From: an uncultured Bacillota bacterium
Lineage (GTDB): Bacteria; Bacillota_I; Bacilli_A; Erysipelotrichales; Erysipelotrichaceae
DNA length: 14,872 bases
Direction of reading: 5' to 3'
NCBI GenBank assembly: GCA_949287785.1
Contig: CASEHR010000127.1
Coordinates: 1 to 14,872 of the forward strand
The notes beneath the pieces were generated by a model. That model was not told the DNA's origin and ran no database searches. It saw nothing but the letters and a program-made list of their open reading frames with translations. Both the position numbers and the translations under genes were made by a program. Below, piece after piece: positions 1 to 7,489 of the stretch. Position 1 is the first letter of the stretch. Each line of letters starts with the position of its first letter.

Positions 1-1276
1 AATGGATATTGAAGTAGTCAAGGCCACCGAAGAAGAAGGCAAAACCAAAACAGAAGTCAAAGAAGAGACGATCAACGCGATGACCCCGCTTTGGAAAAAA
101 GCGAAAAAGGATATCACCCAGCAAGAATACGATGACTTCTATATGCAGAATTATTACGACTACAATAAGCCGCTCAAGACTATCCACTACAGCGTAGAAG
201 GAAATACTTCGTATACGGCTCTGCTGTACATTCCAGCCAAAGCACCTTATAACTACTACACAACCGACTATAAACCGGGCTTGAAACTCTATTCGCGCGG
301 CGTACTGATCAAAGATGAAGCTAAGGAACTTGTATCCGATCACTTTAAGTTCATCAAAGGATTGATCGATTCCGATGATATCTCCTTGAATATCTCACGG
401 GAACTCTTACAACAGGATCATCAGATGGAAGCGATCCGCAAAAGCGTCGACAAGCGGATCAAGGGAACGCTTGAGAAGATCATGAAGGATGACTTCGACA
501 GTTACAAAGCCTTCTTCAAAGAATTCGGTGCACAGTTGAAATACGGTGCATATGAGAATTACGGTCAGAACAAGGATGAACTCATCGACCTTCTGATCTT
601 CCGATCTTCAAACAGCGATGATTACACGACTTTAAAAGACTATGTATCACGTATGAAAGAAGATCAGAAAGACATCTACTACGCCGTCGGTGAAAGTGCC
701 GATAAGATCAGGGAGATGCCACAGATCGAGCGTGTCCTCGACAAGGGCTATGAAGTATTGTATTTCTTGGAGAATGTCGATGAATTTATGGCAACTGTCT
801 TAAGAGATTACGATGGTCATAACTTCAAATCCATCAACAAGGGTGATCTCGATCTTGAAAGCGCCGAAGAAAAAGAAAAGATCGAAAAAGAAAATGATGC
901 GAACAAGGATATCTTAAAAACGATCAAAGATGCTCTTGACAACGAAGTCAAGGAAGTCCGTCTTTCAAGCCGCTTAAAGAGTCATCCGGTTTGCCTTGTA
1001 TCCGACGATAACAACATATCGATCGAGATGGAACGGTTTTTGAATGAGACCAATCAAGGTGTCGGGATCAAAGCCGGCAAGATCCTGGAAATCAATCCCG
1101 ACCATGAATTGTTCCGGGCGATCAAACGCGCTTACGATGAAAAAGAGGATATCAGTGATATCGCCAAAGTATTATATGATCAGGCTTTGCTGATCGCCGG
1201 TCTGACGATCGAAGATCCGGTCGGCTATACCAGGATGATCAGTGACCTTCTTGTCAAAGCGATTGATAGAAAATGA
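1..1276 (+). CDS. htpG: Molecular chaperone HtpG (Hsp90 family), C-terminal part, 5' end outside window
   Basis: The reading frame is open from the left edge, with the first full codon at base 2. It encodes about 424 residues of a protein that is normally near 620-640 long. The missing part is the N-terminal GHKL ATPase domain. What remains is the Hsp90 middle domain and the C-terminal dimerisation domain. Recognisable middle-domain blocks are PLWKKAKK (about residues 29-36), an EEY/FY segment, the KTIHYSVEG block (about 59-67), the LLYIPAKAP block (about 74-82), and the SLNISRELLQQD block (about 128-139), whose conserved Arg helps ATP hydrolysis in Hsp90s. The C-terminal LVSDDNN segment and the final hydrophobic helices fit bacterial HtpG. 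The Met at base 2 is internal and not a start. HtpG is a cytosolic ATP-dependent folding chaperone. Its TGA stop overlaps the ATG of the next gene in ATGA, so the two are probably co-translated. The promoter lies off the window. Confidence 0.96.
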   Translation, partial: MDIEVVKATEEEGKTKTEVKEETINAMTPLWKKAKKDITQQEYDDFYMQNYYDYNKPLKTIHYSVEGNTSYTALLYIPAKAPYNYYTTDYKPGLKLYSRGVLIKDEAKELVSDHFKFIKGLIDSDDISLNISRELLQQDHQMEAIRKSVDKRIKGTLEKIMKDDFDSYKAFFKEFGAQLKYGAYENYGQNKDELIDLLIFRSSNSDDYTTLKDYVSRMKEDQKDIYYAVGESADKIREMPQIERVLDKGYEVLYFLENVDEFMATVLRDYDGHNFKSINKGDLDLESAEEKEKIEKENDANKDILKTIKDALDNEVKEVRLSSRLKSHPVCLVSDDNNISIEMERFLNETNQGVGIKAGKILEINPDHELFRAIKRAYDEKEDISDIAKVLYDQALLIAGLTIEDPVGYTRMISDLLVKAIDRK

Positions 1277-1974
1277 CCCGTTTTGATATTTTAGTCCTGT
1301 TATTCCTATTTATGGTCGGCTCGATCACCGGCTGGTTCATGGAACTATTTTTCAACCGTTATATCGGTAAGATGCACAAATGGATAAATCCCGGTTTTTT
1401 GCAAGGACCATACCTTCCGATCTACGGTTTTGGAACGGTCATCCTTTATATTTTGAGCTATCTTCTGGCTCGGGTGAGCATGGGCAGTATCTTTTTCGAT
1501 ATAATTCTGATCTTCATCTTAGCGTCGCTTTTGATGAGCCTGCTTGAGCTTATCGGAGGTGAATTCTTTCTCAGATGTCTCAAGATGCGCTTATGGGATT
1601 ACCGAAATGAGAAATTCAACTACAAAGGTCTGATCTGTCTGCGTTTCTCCCTTCTTTGGGGCATCGTATCGGTCATCTACTACTTTTTAGTCAATCCATA
1701 TCTGGTAAGTGCTGTCAGCCTCTTTACATCCCATATCGAATTCTCTTTTGTAGTCGGCATGTTCTACGGGTTTATCCTGATCGATCTGTTTGAAACATTG
1801 CATCTTTCGACCAAGATCGCCCATAATCTCAAAAACAGCGATCTTATCATAACCTTCAAGGATATGCGTTCTGACATTGCCAGAACCTTCGCCGAAAACC
1901 GCGCTACCTTCTTCCGTTTGCCCGATCGCAAAGATATCAAAGAGTATCTCGATCTGCTTAAAAAGAAACGTTAA
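1273..1974 (+). CDS. CmpB-family integral membrane protein (putative ABC-transporter type IV, PF06541-like)
   Basis: This is a 233-residue polytopic membrane protein. Hydrophobic segments lie at about residues 5-27, 48-66, 72-96, 120-147 and 158-176. Family-type motifs are GWFMELFF (20-27), NPGFLQGPYLPIYGFG (39-54), LLELIGGEFF (90-99), LWDYR (107-111) and GLICLRFSLLWG (119-130). The C-terminal 55 residues are charged and probably cytoplasmic. Databases often call such proteins putative ABC transporter permeases, but no ATPase partner is nearby and the biochemical role is unknown. The ATG sits in an ATGA overlap with the htpG stop and has no clear Shine-Dalgarno, so translational coupling to htpG is likely. 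A paralogue with a longer N terminus is encoded at 6453-7466. I am confident of the family and make no claim about substrate. Confidence 0.85.
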   Translation: MTRFDILVLLFLFMVGSITGWFMELFFNRYIGKMHKWINPGFLQGPYLPIYGFGTVILYILSYLLARVSMGSIFFDIILIFILASLLMSLLELIGGEFFLRCLKMRLWDYRNEKFNYKGLICLRFSLLWGIVSVIYYFLVNPYLVSAVSLFTSHIEFSFVVGMFYGFILIDLFETLHLSTKIAHNLKNSDLIITFKDMRSDIARTFAENRATFFRLPDRKDIKEYLDLLKKKR

Positions 1975-1986
1975 AGATGATACTAT
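1958..1986 (+). promoter_or_regulatory. Candidate extended -10 promoter for the SNF2 gene
   Basis: The proposed elements are TTAAAA at 1958-1963, a 17-base spacer, and TACTAT at 1981-1986 preceded by TGA, which gives an extended -10 (TGn). The -10 hexamer ends six bases before the ATG at 1993, so transcription would begin at or next to the start codon. The -35 overlaps the end of the upstream CmpB-family gene. This is pattern matching only, and no transcription start has been measured. Confidence 0.5.
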
Positions 1987-1988
1987 AT

Positions 1989-2020
1989 AGGTATGTTTAT
2001 CGATGGAACATACCTTTTTT
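1989..2020 (+). terminator. Intrinsic terminator of the htpG operon, overlapping the SNF2 start
   Basis: AGGTATGTT (1989-1997) and AACATACCT (2007-2015) are perfect nine-base reverse complements around a nine-base loop. The right arm ends in T at 2015 and runs into five more T (2016-2020), six T in all. It begins 15 bases after the stop of the CmpB-family gene, which is the expected place for a terminator. The start codon of the downstream SNF2 gene (1993-1995) lies inside the left arm. The stem is AU-rich, so efficiency may be moderate. Confidence 0.7.
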
Positions 2021-5000
2021 ATATCGATGAAGTCGACCGGATCGTTGCGAATAATTACGCCAACAACGGATCGATCATCCGATTGGATGCCAAAGCCGAT
2101 GGACAAGGTTATCATATAACAGCAGTGCTTAAAGTCGGCTACAATCTATATCATCCTGACTTCCGCATCCTGCCCCATGGTGTGATCGACAAGACTTATT
2201 GCGATTGCCACTGGTATAAGCCTGATAAACTCTGCGCACATATCGGAGCCTGTCTGCATCATCTTTTCGGTCGGGATCTTTTTGGTGAAGGTTATACATA
2301 TGAAGCGAAAAAAGCGCAAAGAGAAAGCATGCGTGACATAAATAACAGTGATCTCAGTTATTACAATCGGATGCTCATTGAAAAAGGCAAGATGCAGACA
2401 AGAGAACTTCTGGAAAGAAGTGAAGAACAAAGATCCCGAATGATCAAGAAGATCTTTCAGGATGACATCTACTATCTTGTCCCCGACTTCAAAAAAGATG
2501 ATCACTTATATCTCTCATTCAGCATATACAATAAAGACAATGACCACTATGTCATCAAAAACTGGCATAAACTATTGGATGACATCCACAATAACGCCGA
2601 TGTCCGCTATGGTAAAAAAATAGAATTCATCCACCATGCGGACGCTTTTTCAAAACGTTCCCGGCGTTTTATCGAATTCCTGAGACAGATGAGAACAAAC
2701 GATCACAGCTTGCATACCTATGATGATTACCGTTATCCACAAAAAAGATACATCTGTCTGGAAGGTGATGAAATAGACAGCTTTTACAGTTTATTTAAAG
2801 ATGAGACGACTATCTTCAAAGAGACTGATGATCGGATCACTGTAAAACTTAGTGATGAAGATTACTATTATTCGCTGTCTGTCGCCGATGATCTTATCTG
2901 TACTAAACATAATATCTACCGCTATCGTGATGATTACATTGAGCATTTTACCGGTACCGATGAGATCATTGCCGGTTTCCTTTATGAAGCTGACAATAAG
3001 ATGATCATCGATGACAACGATCTGGATCAAGTTTTGGACACATTTATCTATCCCTATAAAGGGATCATCGAATTCAAGACCGAGGTCGCCCTTGAAGAAA
3101 AAGATGAAATCGACGATATTTCGCTGTATGGCGATCTTTATGATGATGAACATGTGACTATCGATATCTTTGGCATTGATAAAAAAGGCGATAAAGTATC
3201 TCTTTTATGTGATACCGGATTCGACCATGATTTCAGGGTCAAATTATTGAAGACAGTCCTCAGGCAATTCGGTCATATCGAAGACGGACATTTCCTTTTA
3301 GATCTTGAAGATGATAAGGTGGCAGATTTTATTGCGAGTGGACTGAGCCGGCTTGACGAATATTGCGATATCTACATCAGTGAAAAGATCAAAAGGCTCA
3401 GTAAAAAAGCTCAGTACCGGATTCAGACCGGCGTCCGCTTCAACAATGGCCTTTTAGAGATCGACATCGCCACCGATGATTTCGATGTCGCCGAAGCAAG
3501 CGAGATCTTAAGCGCCTACCGTCAGAAAAAGAAGTACTATCGCTTGAAAAACGGCAGTATCATCAAGCTTGAAAGCGACGAACTGAAAGAACTTGACGAT
3601 CTTCTGAAAAGCGTCGATCTTGATCTTGAAGTTCTCAAAAACGGTAAAGCGACACTTGATGCCTACCGGGCTTTCAGCTTAGACGGTAAGCTAGAAAAAT
3701 TGAAAAAGCTGACCGTTCGCAAAGATCCGACTCTGACCGACTACATCGATGGTCTGAAAGATCTCAAGGATGATATGCGCGTGTCACCCCATTATGACAA
3801 TATCTTGCGCGATTATCAAAAACACGGTGTCAGATGGCTGCTTAAACTCTATAGCTATAATCTGAACGGCATCCTGGCCGATGAGATGGGTCTTGGCAAA
3901 ACGATCCAGGTCATCGCTCTTTTAGATACGATCAAAGCCGCTGACAAGCACTCGATCATCGTCTGTCCGGCATCACTCATCTACAATTGGGAGGACGAGA
4001 TCGTCCGTTTCGGCAATGGACTGAGCTATCGTCTCATATCAGGCGATAAGGAAAACCGCAAAAAAGCGATCATGGAAATCGGGAGTTATGATGTCATCAT
4101 CACCTCATATGACTACCTGCGCCGCGATATCGACCTTTACAGTGATCGGGTGTTTGAATATGTCATTCTGGATGAAGCCCAGAATATCAAAAATCAGAAA
4201 ACCAAAAACGCTGCCAGTGTCAAAGGACTTAATAGCAACCACCGTTTGGCTTTAAGCGGTACACCGATCGAAAATTCCCTGGCTGAATTATGGTCGATAT
4301 TCGACTTTTTGATGCCGGAATATCTTTTCAGTTACAACTTCTTCAAGACCAATTTCGAAACAGCGATCGTCATGTATGACGACGATGATAAACGTCATGA
4401 ATTGAAAAGTCTCATCTCACCCTTTATCTTACGGCGGACCAAAAAAGACGTCCTGAAAGAACTACCGGACAAAGTCGATCATGAATATCTCATCGATTTC
4501 AGTAAAGAAGAACATCAGTTGTATATGGCCAACCTGGCTCAGGTAAACAAAGAGATGCAGATCAAGCTCAACAGCGAGAAGATCGATCACATTACGATCT
4601 TGGCAATGCTTACAAGACTAAGGGAACTATGTCTTGATCCCCGACTGATCTACGATGACATCACCACTCCCTCCAGCAAAATCATCGCCTGCATCGATCT
4701 TGTAAAGATCCTGCATGAACATGACAAGAAGATCCTCATCTTTTCGAGTTTTACATCACTGATCGATCTTCTGGCTCAGGAATTGAACAAAGAGAAAATA
4801 GCCTTTTATACCATTACCGGCAAGACTTCCAAGGAAGAAAGACGCGATCTTGTCGCTCGTTTTCAAAGCGATCAGACACCGGTCTTTCTGATATCGCTTA
4901 AAGCCGGCGGTACAGGACTTAACCTCACTGCCGCAGAAGCGGTCATCCACATCGATCCATGGTGGAATATCTCGGCTCAGGAACAAGCTACCGACCGTGC

Positions 5001-5184
5001 TCACCGAATCGGACAAAATGCCAATGTCCAAGTTTACCGGCTGGTCATGCGTGAATCGATCGAAGAGAAGATCGTCAGGATGCAAAGAAGAAAAAAGGAT
5101 CTCGCCGATGCCTTTGTAGAAGGCAACGACGGATCCCTGACCAGAATGTCAAAAGATGACATCATCAAACTTTTTGAACGCTGA
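1993..5184 (+). CDS. SWIM zinc-finger SNF2-family helicase/ATPase
   Basis: This 1063-residue protein has the architecture of bacterial SNF2 proteins with a helicase-associated N-terminal half. A SWIM-type zinc motif, CxC-x8-CxH, is formed by C70, C72, C81 and H83. Residues of about 90-590 are a charged, Asp/Lys/Tyr-rich region. The ATPase core follows: Walker A DEMGLGKT (K636), DEAQ Walker B (727-730), LSGTP motif III (754-758), and motif VI QATDRAHRIGQ (998-1008) with its arginine fingers. It is probably a cytosolic dsDNA translocase that remodels protein-DNA complexes; the exact role of this bacterial subgroup is unsettled. ATG 1993 is the first ATG after an in-frame stop at 1978-1980. No Shine-Dalgarno is suitably placed, because AGG lies only one base from the ATG. 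The start instead sits six bases after a -10-like element. No convincing terminator is visible between its stop and the convergent gene at 5207. Confidence 0.93.
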   Translation: MFIDGTYLFYIDEVDRIVANNYANNGSIIRLDAKADGQGYHITAVLKVGYNLYHPDFRILPHGVIDKTYCDCHWYKPDKLCAHIGACLHHLFGRDLFGEGYTYEAKKAQRESMRDINNSDLSYYNRMLIEKGKMQTRELLERSEEQRSRMIKKIFQDDIYYLVPDFKKDDHLYLSFSIYNKDNDHYVIKNWHKLLDDIHNNADVRYGKKIEFIHHADAFSKRSRRFIEFLRQMRTNDHSLHTYDDYRYPQKRYICLEGDEIDSFYSLFKDETTIFKETDDRITVKLSDEDYYYSLSVADDLICTKHNIYRYRDDYIEHFTGTDEIIAGFLYEADNKMIIDDNDLDQVLDTFIYPYKGIIEFKTEVALEEKDEIDDISLYGDLYDDEHVTIDIFGIDKKGDKVSLLCDTGFDHDFRVKLLKTVLRQFGHIEDGHFLLDLEDDKVADFIASGLSRLDEYCDIYISEKIKRLSKKAQYRIQTGVRFNNGLLEIDIATDDFDVAEASEILSAYRQKKKYYRLKNGSIIKLESDELKELDDLLKSVDLDLEVLKNGKATLDAYRAFSLDGKLEKLKKLTVRKDPTLTDYIDGLKDLKDDMRVSPHYDNILRDYQKHGVRWLLKLYSYNLNGILADEMGLGKTIQVIALLDTIKAADKHSIIVCPASLIYNWEDEIVRFGNGLSYRLISGDKENRKKAIMEIGSYDVIITSYDYLRRDIDLYSDRVFEYVILDEAQNIKNQKTKNAASVKGLNSNHRLALSGTPIENSLAELWSIFDFLMPEYLFSYNFFKTNFETAIVMYDDDDKRHELKSLISPFILRRTKKDVLKELPDKVDHEYLIDFSKEEHQLYMANLAQVNKEMQIKLNSEKIDHITILAMLTRLRELCLDPRLIYDDITTPSSKIIACIDLVKILHEHDKKILIFSSFTSLIDLLAQELNKEKIAFYTITGKTSKEERRDLVARFQSDQTPVFLISLKAGGTGLNLTAAEAVIHIDPWWNISAQEQATDRAHRIGQNANVQVYRLVMRESIEEKIVRMQRRKKDLADAFVEGNDGSLTRMSKDDIIKLFER

Positions 5185-5206
5185 ATGACAGACGATCATA
5201 GCGCTG

Positions 5207-5890
5207 TTATTGTGATGCTTCTTCGATACAGCTTATGGCATTTAATGATCTCGGATAACCGATATACGGCAGACACTGGATGACGACACGCATAAGATAT
5301 TCCTTGTCATTACCCATATTCATATTTCCTCTGGCATGGGCGATGAGCTGTGGTTTTGAATCGCCCTGGGCCATGAGAAAACAGAAAGTGATAAGTTCCC
5401 TTTTGGCTAAGTCCAGACCTTTTCGTGTATAGTAATCACCGAAACAATTAGCCGCCAGGTACTCGTTGATCTTGCTTTGCTTATAAGCTTCGCGCATGTG
5501 TTCACCAAAGATCGTCACCTGGGCTCTGACACCGGCTTGTAGCCGATCGTCTTCTGTCGTCGTCTCAGCACTTGCCAAAGGCAAAGACACCCCGTTTCTG
5601 ATCATCGTTTCATCAGTGATCTTGATAAAGGGCAATGCACGGCCATAACCCAGATAATCGGTCGCCTGATATATCATCTCTTTAATCAACACCGGTGACA
5701 CCTTTTTCTTTAAAGCTTCATCCAGGACTTCTTCATATGCGTCATCTGCCCCTTCCCCGGCTAAAGAAGCCAGGATGACAAGATAACGGACATCATCTGT
5801 AAGAGTATACCCTTTTTCGTTTTTTACTTCATCGATAAAGCGATCCAGGCGCTTTTTATATTCACTGTTATATTCAATAAGATCGATCAT
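5207..5890 (-). CDS. Carboxymuconolactone decarboxylase family protein (tandem CMD domains)
   Basis: This 227-residue, mainly helical protein has two CMD-like units at about residues 34-93 and 146-222. The second carries the family-typical stretch RELITFCFLMAQG, followed by KPQLIAHARGN with a conserved His (H185), and a GYPRSLNAI tail. There is no CxxC redox pair, so an AhpD-type peroxidase role is not supported. In characterised relatives the fold serves as gamma-carboxymuconolactone decarboxylase, but no aromatic-degradation genes are present and the substrate here is unknown. The ATG overlaps the stop of the upstream cupin gene in ATGA, and cupin plus CMD pairs or fusions are a recurrent bacterial combination. 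Detoxification or redox stress is the usual guess. The gene is convergent with the SNF2 gene, with only 22 bases between the stops. Confidence 0.88.
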   Translation of the reverse strand: MIDLIEYNSEYKKRLDRFIDEVKNEKGYTLTDDVRYLVILASLAGEGADDAYEEVLDEALKKKVSPVLIKEMIYQATDYLGYGRALPFIKITDETMIRNGVSLPLASAETTTEDDRLQAGVRAQVTIFGEHMREAYKQSKINEYLAANCFGDYYTRKGLDLAKRELITFCFLMAQGDSKPQLIAHARGNMNMGNDKEYLMRVVIQCLPYIGYPRSLNAISCIEEASQ

Positions 5891-6312
5891 AGCTTGTCGT
5901 ACTCTTCATCGGATACTGCTTCTAACCATTCATTGGTCGCTTCTTCGCCAGGAACTTCAAAGGCAATATGTGCAAACCATGAATCCTTTTTAGCACCATG
6001 CCAATGCTTGACACCTTCCGGTATGACAATGACCTTGCCTGCCTCCAGGCTTATCGCTTCCTCGCCCCATTCCTGATACCATCCTTCACCAGCCGTACAG
6101 ATCAGTATCTGGCCACCGCCTTTTCTGGCGTGATGGATGTGCCAGTTGTTCCGGCAGCCCGGCTCAAAGGTAACATTCGACATCGCCAGTGGTTCTTTCA
6201 CAAGCGGATTGAGATAGCTTTGACCAATAAAGTATTTGGCGTATGCGGTATTCGGAAGACCAAGGCCAAAGCGGTTGATCTCAGCAAACTCTTCTCTATT
6301 CAGATATTTCAT
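5887..6312 (-). CDS. Cupin domain protein, first gene of the cupin-CMD operon
   Basis: This is a 141-residue single-domain cupin (beta barrel). Probable metal ligands are H58, H60 or H61, Q68 and H103/H105: the first motif reads HIHHARKGGGQ, and the second reads PEGVKHWHG with a following Trp/Phe/Ala/His strand. The pattern matches the small cupins found beside or fused to carboxymuconolactone decarboxylase domains, some of which act as lyases. The reaction here is unknown. I chose ATG 6312 over an upstream in-frame ATG at 6351 because GGAGG sits six bases before it and because homology-like sequence begins there (MKYLNREEF). The gene has its own promoter at 6335-6363. Its TGA overlaps the ATG of the downstream CMD gene, so the two proteins are likely made together and may act on the same compound. 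Confidence 0.88.
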   Translation of the reverse strand: MKYLNREEFAEINRFGLGLPNTAYAKYFIGQSYLNPLVKEPLAMSNVTFEPGCRNNWHIHHARKGGGQILICTAGEGWYQEWGEEAISLEAGKVIVIPEGVKHWHGAKKDSWFAHIAFEVPGEEATNEWLEAVSDEEYDKL

Positions 6313-6334
6313 GACAAACCTCCGTTTCGTCAAT

Positions 6335-6363
6335 ATTTTATGCCGGTGCATGATGACTGTCTA
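6335..6363 (-). promoter_or_regulatory. Promoter of the cupin-CMD operon
   Basis: On the minus strand, TAGACA (-35, complement of 6358-6363) and TAAAAT (-10, complement of 6335-6340) are separated by exactly 17 bases, with five of six consensus matches each. The predicted start lies about 16 bases upstream of the cupin ATG and leaves room for the GGAGG site. An inverted repeat lies just upstream at 6366-6391. Confidence 0.65.
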
Positions 6364-6365
6364 AT

Positions 6366-6391
6366 ACTTAAGTTGTATGCTTTTTCATACA
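6366..6391. promoter_or_regulatory. Inverted repeats in the divergent intergenic region (candidate operator)
   Basis: Two symmetric elements lie directly upstream of the cupin promoter. One is the eight-base palindrome ACTTAAGT (6366-6373). The other is TGTATG and CATACA (6374-6379 and 6386-6391), separated by six bases. They sit between the divergent cupin and CmpB-type promoters. This would suit an activator or repressor, but no regulator gene is adjacent. The protein that binds is not identifiable. Confidence 0.4.
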
Positions 6392-6408
6392 CAACCGGTA
6401 TAAACTCT

Positions 6409-6436
6409 TTGGCGAAAAGAGATATTAATCTATAAT
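6409..6436 (+). promoter_or_regulatory. Promoter of the second CmpB-family gene
   Basis: TTGGCG at 6409-6414, a 16-base spacer, and a perfect TATAAT at 6431-6436. The predicted start is near 6443. The leader is therefore only about ten bases long and consists mostly of the CAGAGG ribosome-binding site (6442-6447) before the ATG at 6453. Confidence 0.65.
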
Positions 6437-6452
6437 AGGAACAGAGGTAATT

Positions 6453-7466
6453 ATGATAAACAAAAAAAGACGATATAAAATGAATGAAAAACTGCGCTAT
6501 CGCTATGACAGCGTCAAACATGATCTATTGGAACTCGAGGAAGATGTCACCCAAAGCGTCCGATCACAAATGGATGAACTGGCCAAAGCGACTGAAGACG
6601 GGATCTCCGATGTTGAAAGATTGAAAGATGCACTTTTGGATGAGGTCGATCTTCTGGATGATGCCAGTGAGATCTTCCAAAGGATGCACCGCAGTACCTC
6701 ACAGGCTGCCGATGAGATCAAGACCAGGATCAAAGAAGCACAGGATTTTGAACGGGATTCCGATAAAGGCGGTTTCTTCAAACCGAAACCACCCAATGCG
6801 ATGATCGACTACAAAGAAGACAAAGCCGGTCATTTTGCCCGTGGCAATACCTTCTATAAACTCTTCTGGATCTTTTTTATCGGTTGTTTTGGCGGTGTGG
6901 TGATCGAGATGCTGTTTTGTCTTATCACCCGTGGCCACCTGGAGAACCGGGTGGGTCTGATCTGGGGTCCGTTCAATCTGGTATATGGTTTAGGCGCGCT
7001 GGCTTTATCATTCTTTCTTTATAAATACCGCAATCGCTCGCGGATCTACTCGTTTTTCGGCGGCTTTATCGTCGGCAGCGTCATCGAGTATCTGTGCAGT
7101 TTCTTCCAGGAGTTAGTCTTTGGCTCGACATCATGGGATTATTCAAACATGCCTTTTAATCTGAATGGCCGGATCTGTCTTTTATATTCGATCTTCTGGG
7201 GTATCTTAGGTATTCTCTGGATCAAGGAGATCTATCCGCGGATGGCGGTCTGGATCTTGAAGATCCCCAACAAGATCGGTAAGATCCTGACTTATTGTCT
7301 TCTGGTCTTCATGATCGTCAATTCCATAGCCAGTGGTCTTGTCGTCTATCGCTGGTCAAGACGTGATGCCGGTTTTGCGGCAGTGTCCACCTTAGATAAA
7401 CTGATCGATAAAGTCTATCCTGACCAGACGATGGAGTGGTTGTTCCCAAATCTGGAGTTCAAATAA
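6453..7466 (+). CDS. CmpB-family membrane protein with long helical N-terminal extension
   Basis: This 337-residue protein has two parts. Residues 10-105 are hydrophilic, rich in Glu, Asp, Lys and Leu with heptad-like spacing, and probably form a cytoplasmic coiled coil. A Gly/Pro/Lys linker follows at about 105-130. Residues of about 134-300 are a polytopic CmpB-type domain (PF06541-like), with GGVVIEMLF (147-155), the GLIWGPFNLVYGLG motif (168-181), a second IEYL plus SFFQE block (211-220), SWDY (227-230) and the GRICLLYSIFWG block (239-250). These motifs parallel those of the protein at 1273-1974, so the two are paralogues. Substrate and function are unknown. ATG 6453 is preferred because CAGAGG precedes it by five bases; an ATG at 6480 is the alternative. 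The gene is monocistronic, with its own promoter and a terminator overlapping its stop codon. Confidence 0.82.
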   Translation: MINKKRRYKMNEKLRYRYDSVKHDLLELEEDVTQSVRSQMDELAKATEDGISDVERLKDALLDEVDLLDDASEIFQRMHRSTSQAADEIKTRIKEAQDFERDSDKGGFFKPKPPNAMIDYKEDKAGHFARGNTFYKLFWIFFIGCFGGVVIEMLFCLITRGHLENRVGLIWGPFNLVYGLGALALSFFLYKYRNRSRIYSFFGGFIVGSVIEYLCSFFQELVFGSTSWDYSNMPFNLNGRICLLYSIFWGILGILWIKEIYPRMAVWILKIPNKIGKILTYCLLVFMIVNSIASGLVVYRWSRRDAGFAAVSTLDKLIDKVYPDQTMEWLFPNLEFK

Positions 7467-7489
7467 AAATCCTCATCAGAGGATTTTTT
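7465..7489. terminator. Bidirectional intrinsic terminator between convergent genes
   Basis: The hairpin has core arms TCCTC (7470-7474) and GAGGA (7479-7483) around a four-base ATCA loop, flanked by A5 on the left and T6 on the right, giving about ten pairs. The T-run serves the plus-strand CmpB-type gene, and the A-run becomes a T-run for the minus-strand ald gene. The left arm begins within the TAA stop at 7464-7466 and the T-run ends at the ald stop, so one compact element ends both genes. Confidence 0.88.

Noticed and set aside
1687..2115. Antisense 142-codon open frame across the CmpB-type gene and SNF2 start
   Set aside because: It is opposite two well-supported genes, has no ribosome-binding site and no family resemblance. 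It is a by-product of the codon bias (GATC and ATC-rich) on the other strand.
5185..5206. Terminator between the convergent SNF2 and CMD genes
   Set aside because: AGCGCT is a short palindrome, but no stem with a T-run could be built on either strand.
5207..5890. AhpD-type peroxidase for the CMD protein
   Set aside because: The CxxC pair needed for AhpD chemistry is absent.
6313..6351. Longer cupin start at 6351
   Set aside because: It would place the start upstream of the GGAGG site and between it and the -10 element. The shorter start at 6312 has ideal spacing.
5998..6435. Plus-strand 145-codon frame opposite the cupin gene
   Set aside because: The cupin on the other strand has metal-ligand motifs, a Shine-Dalgarno and a promoter. 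This frame reads as low-information sequence.
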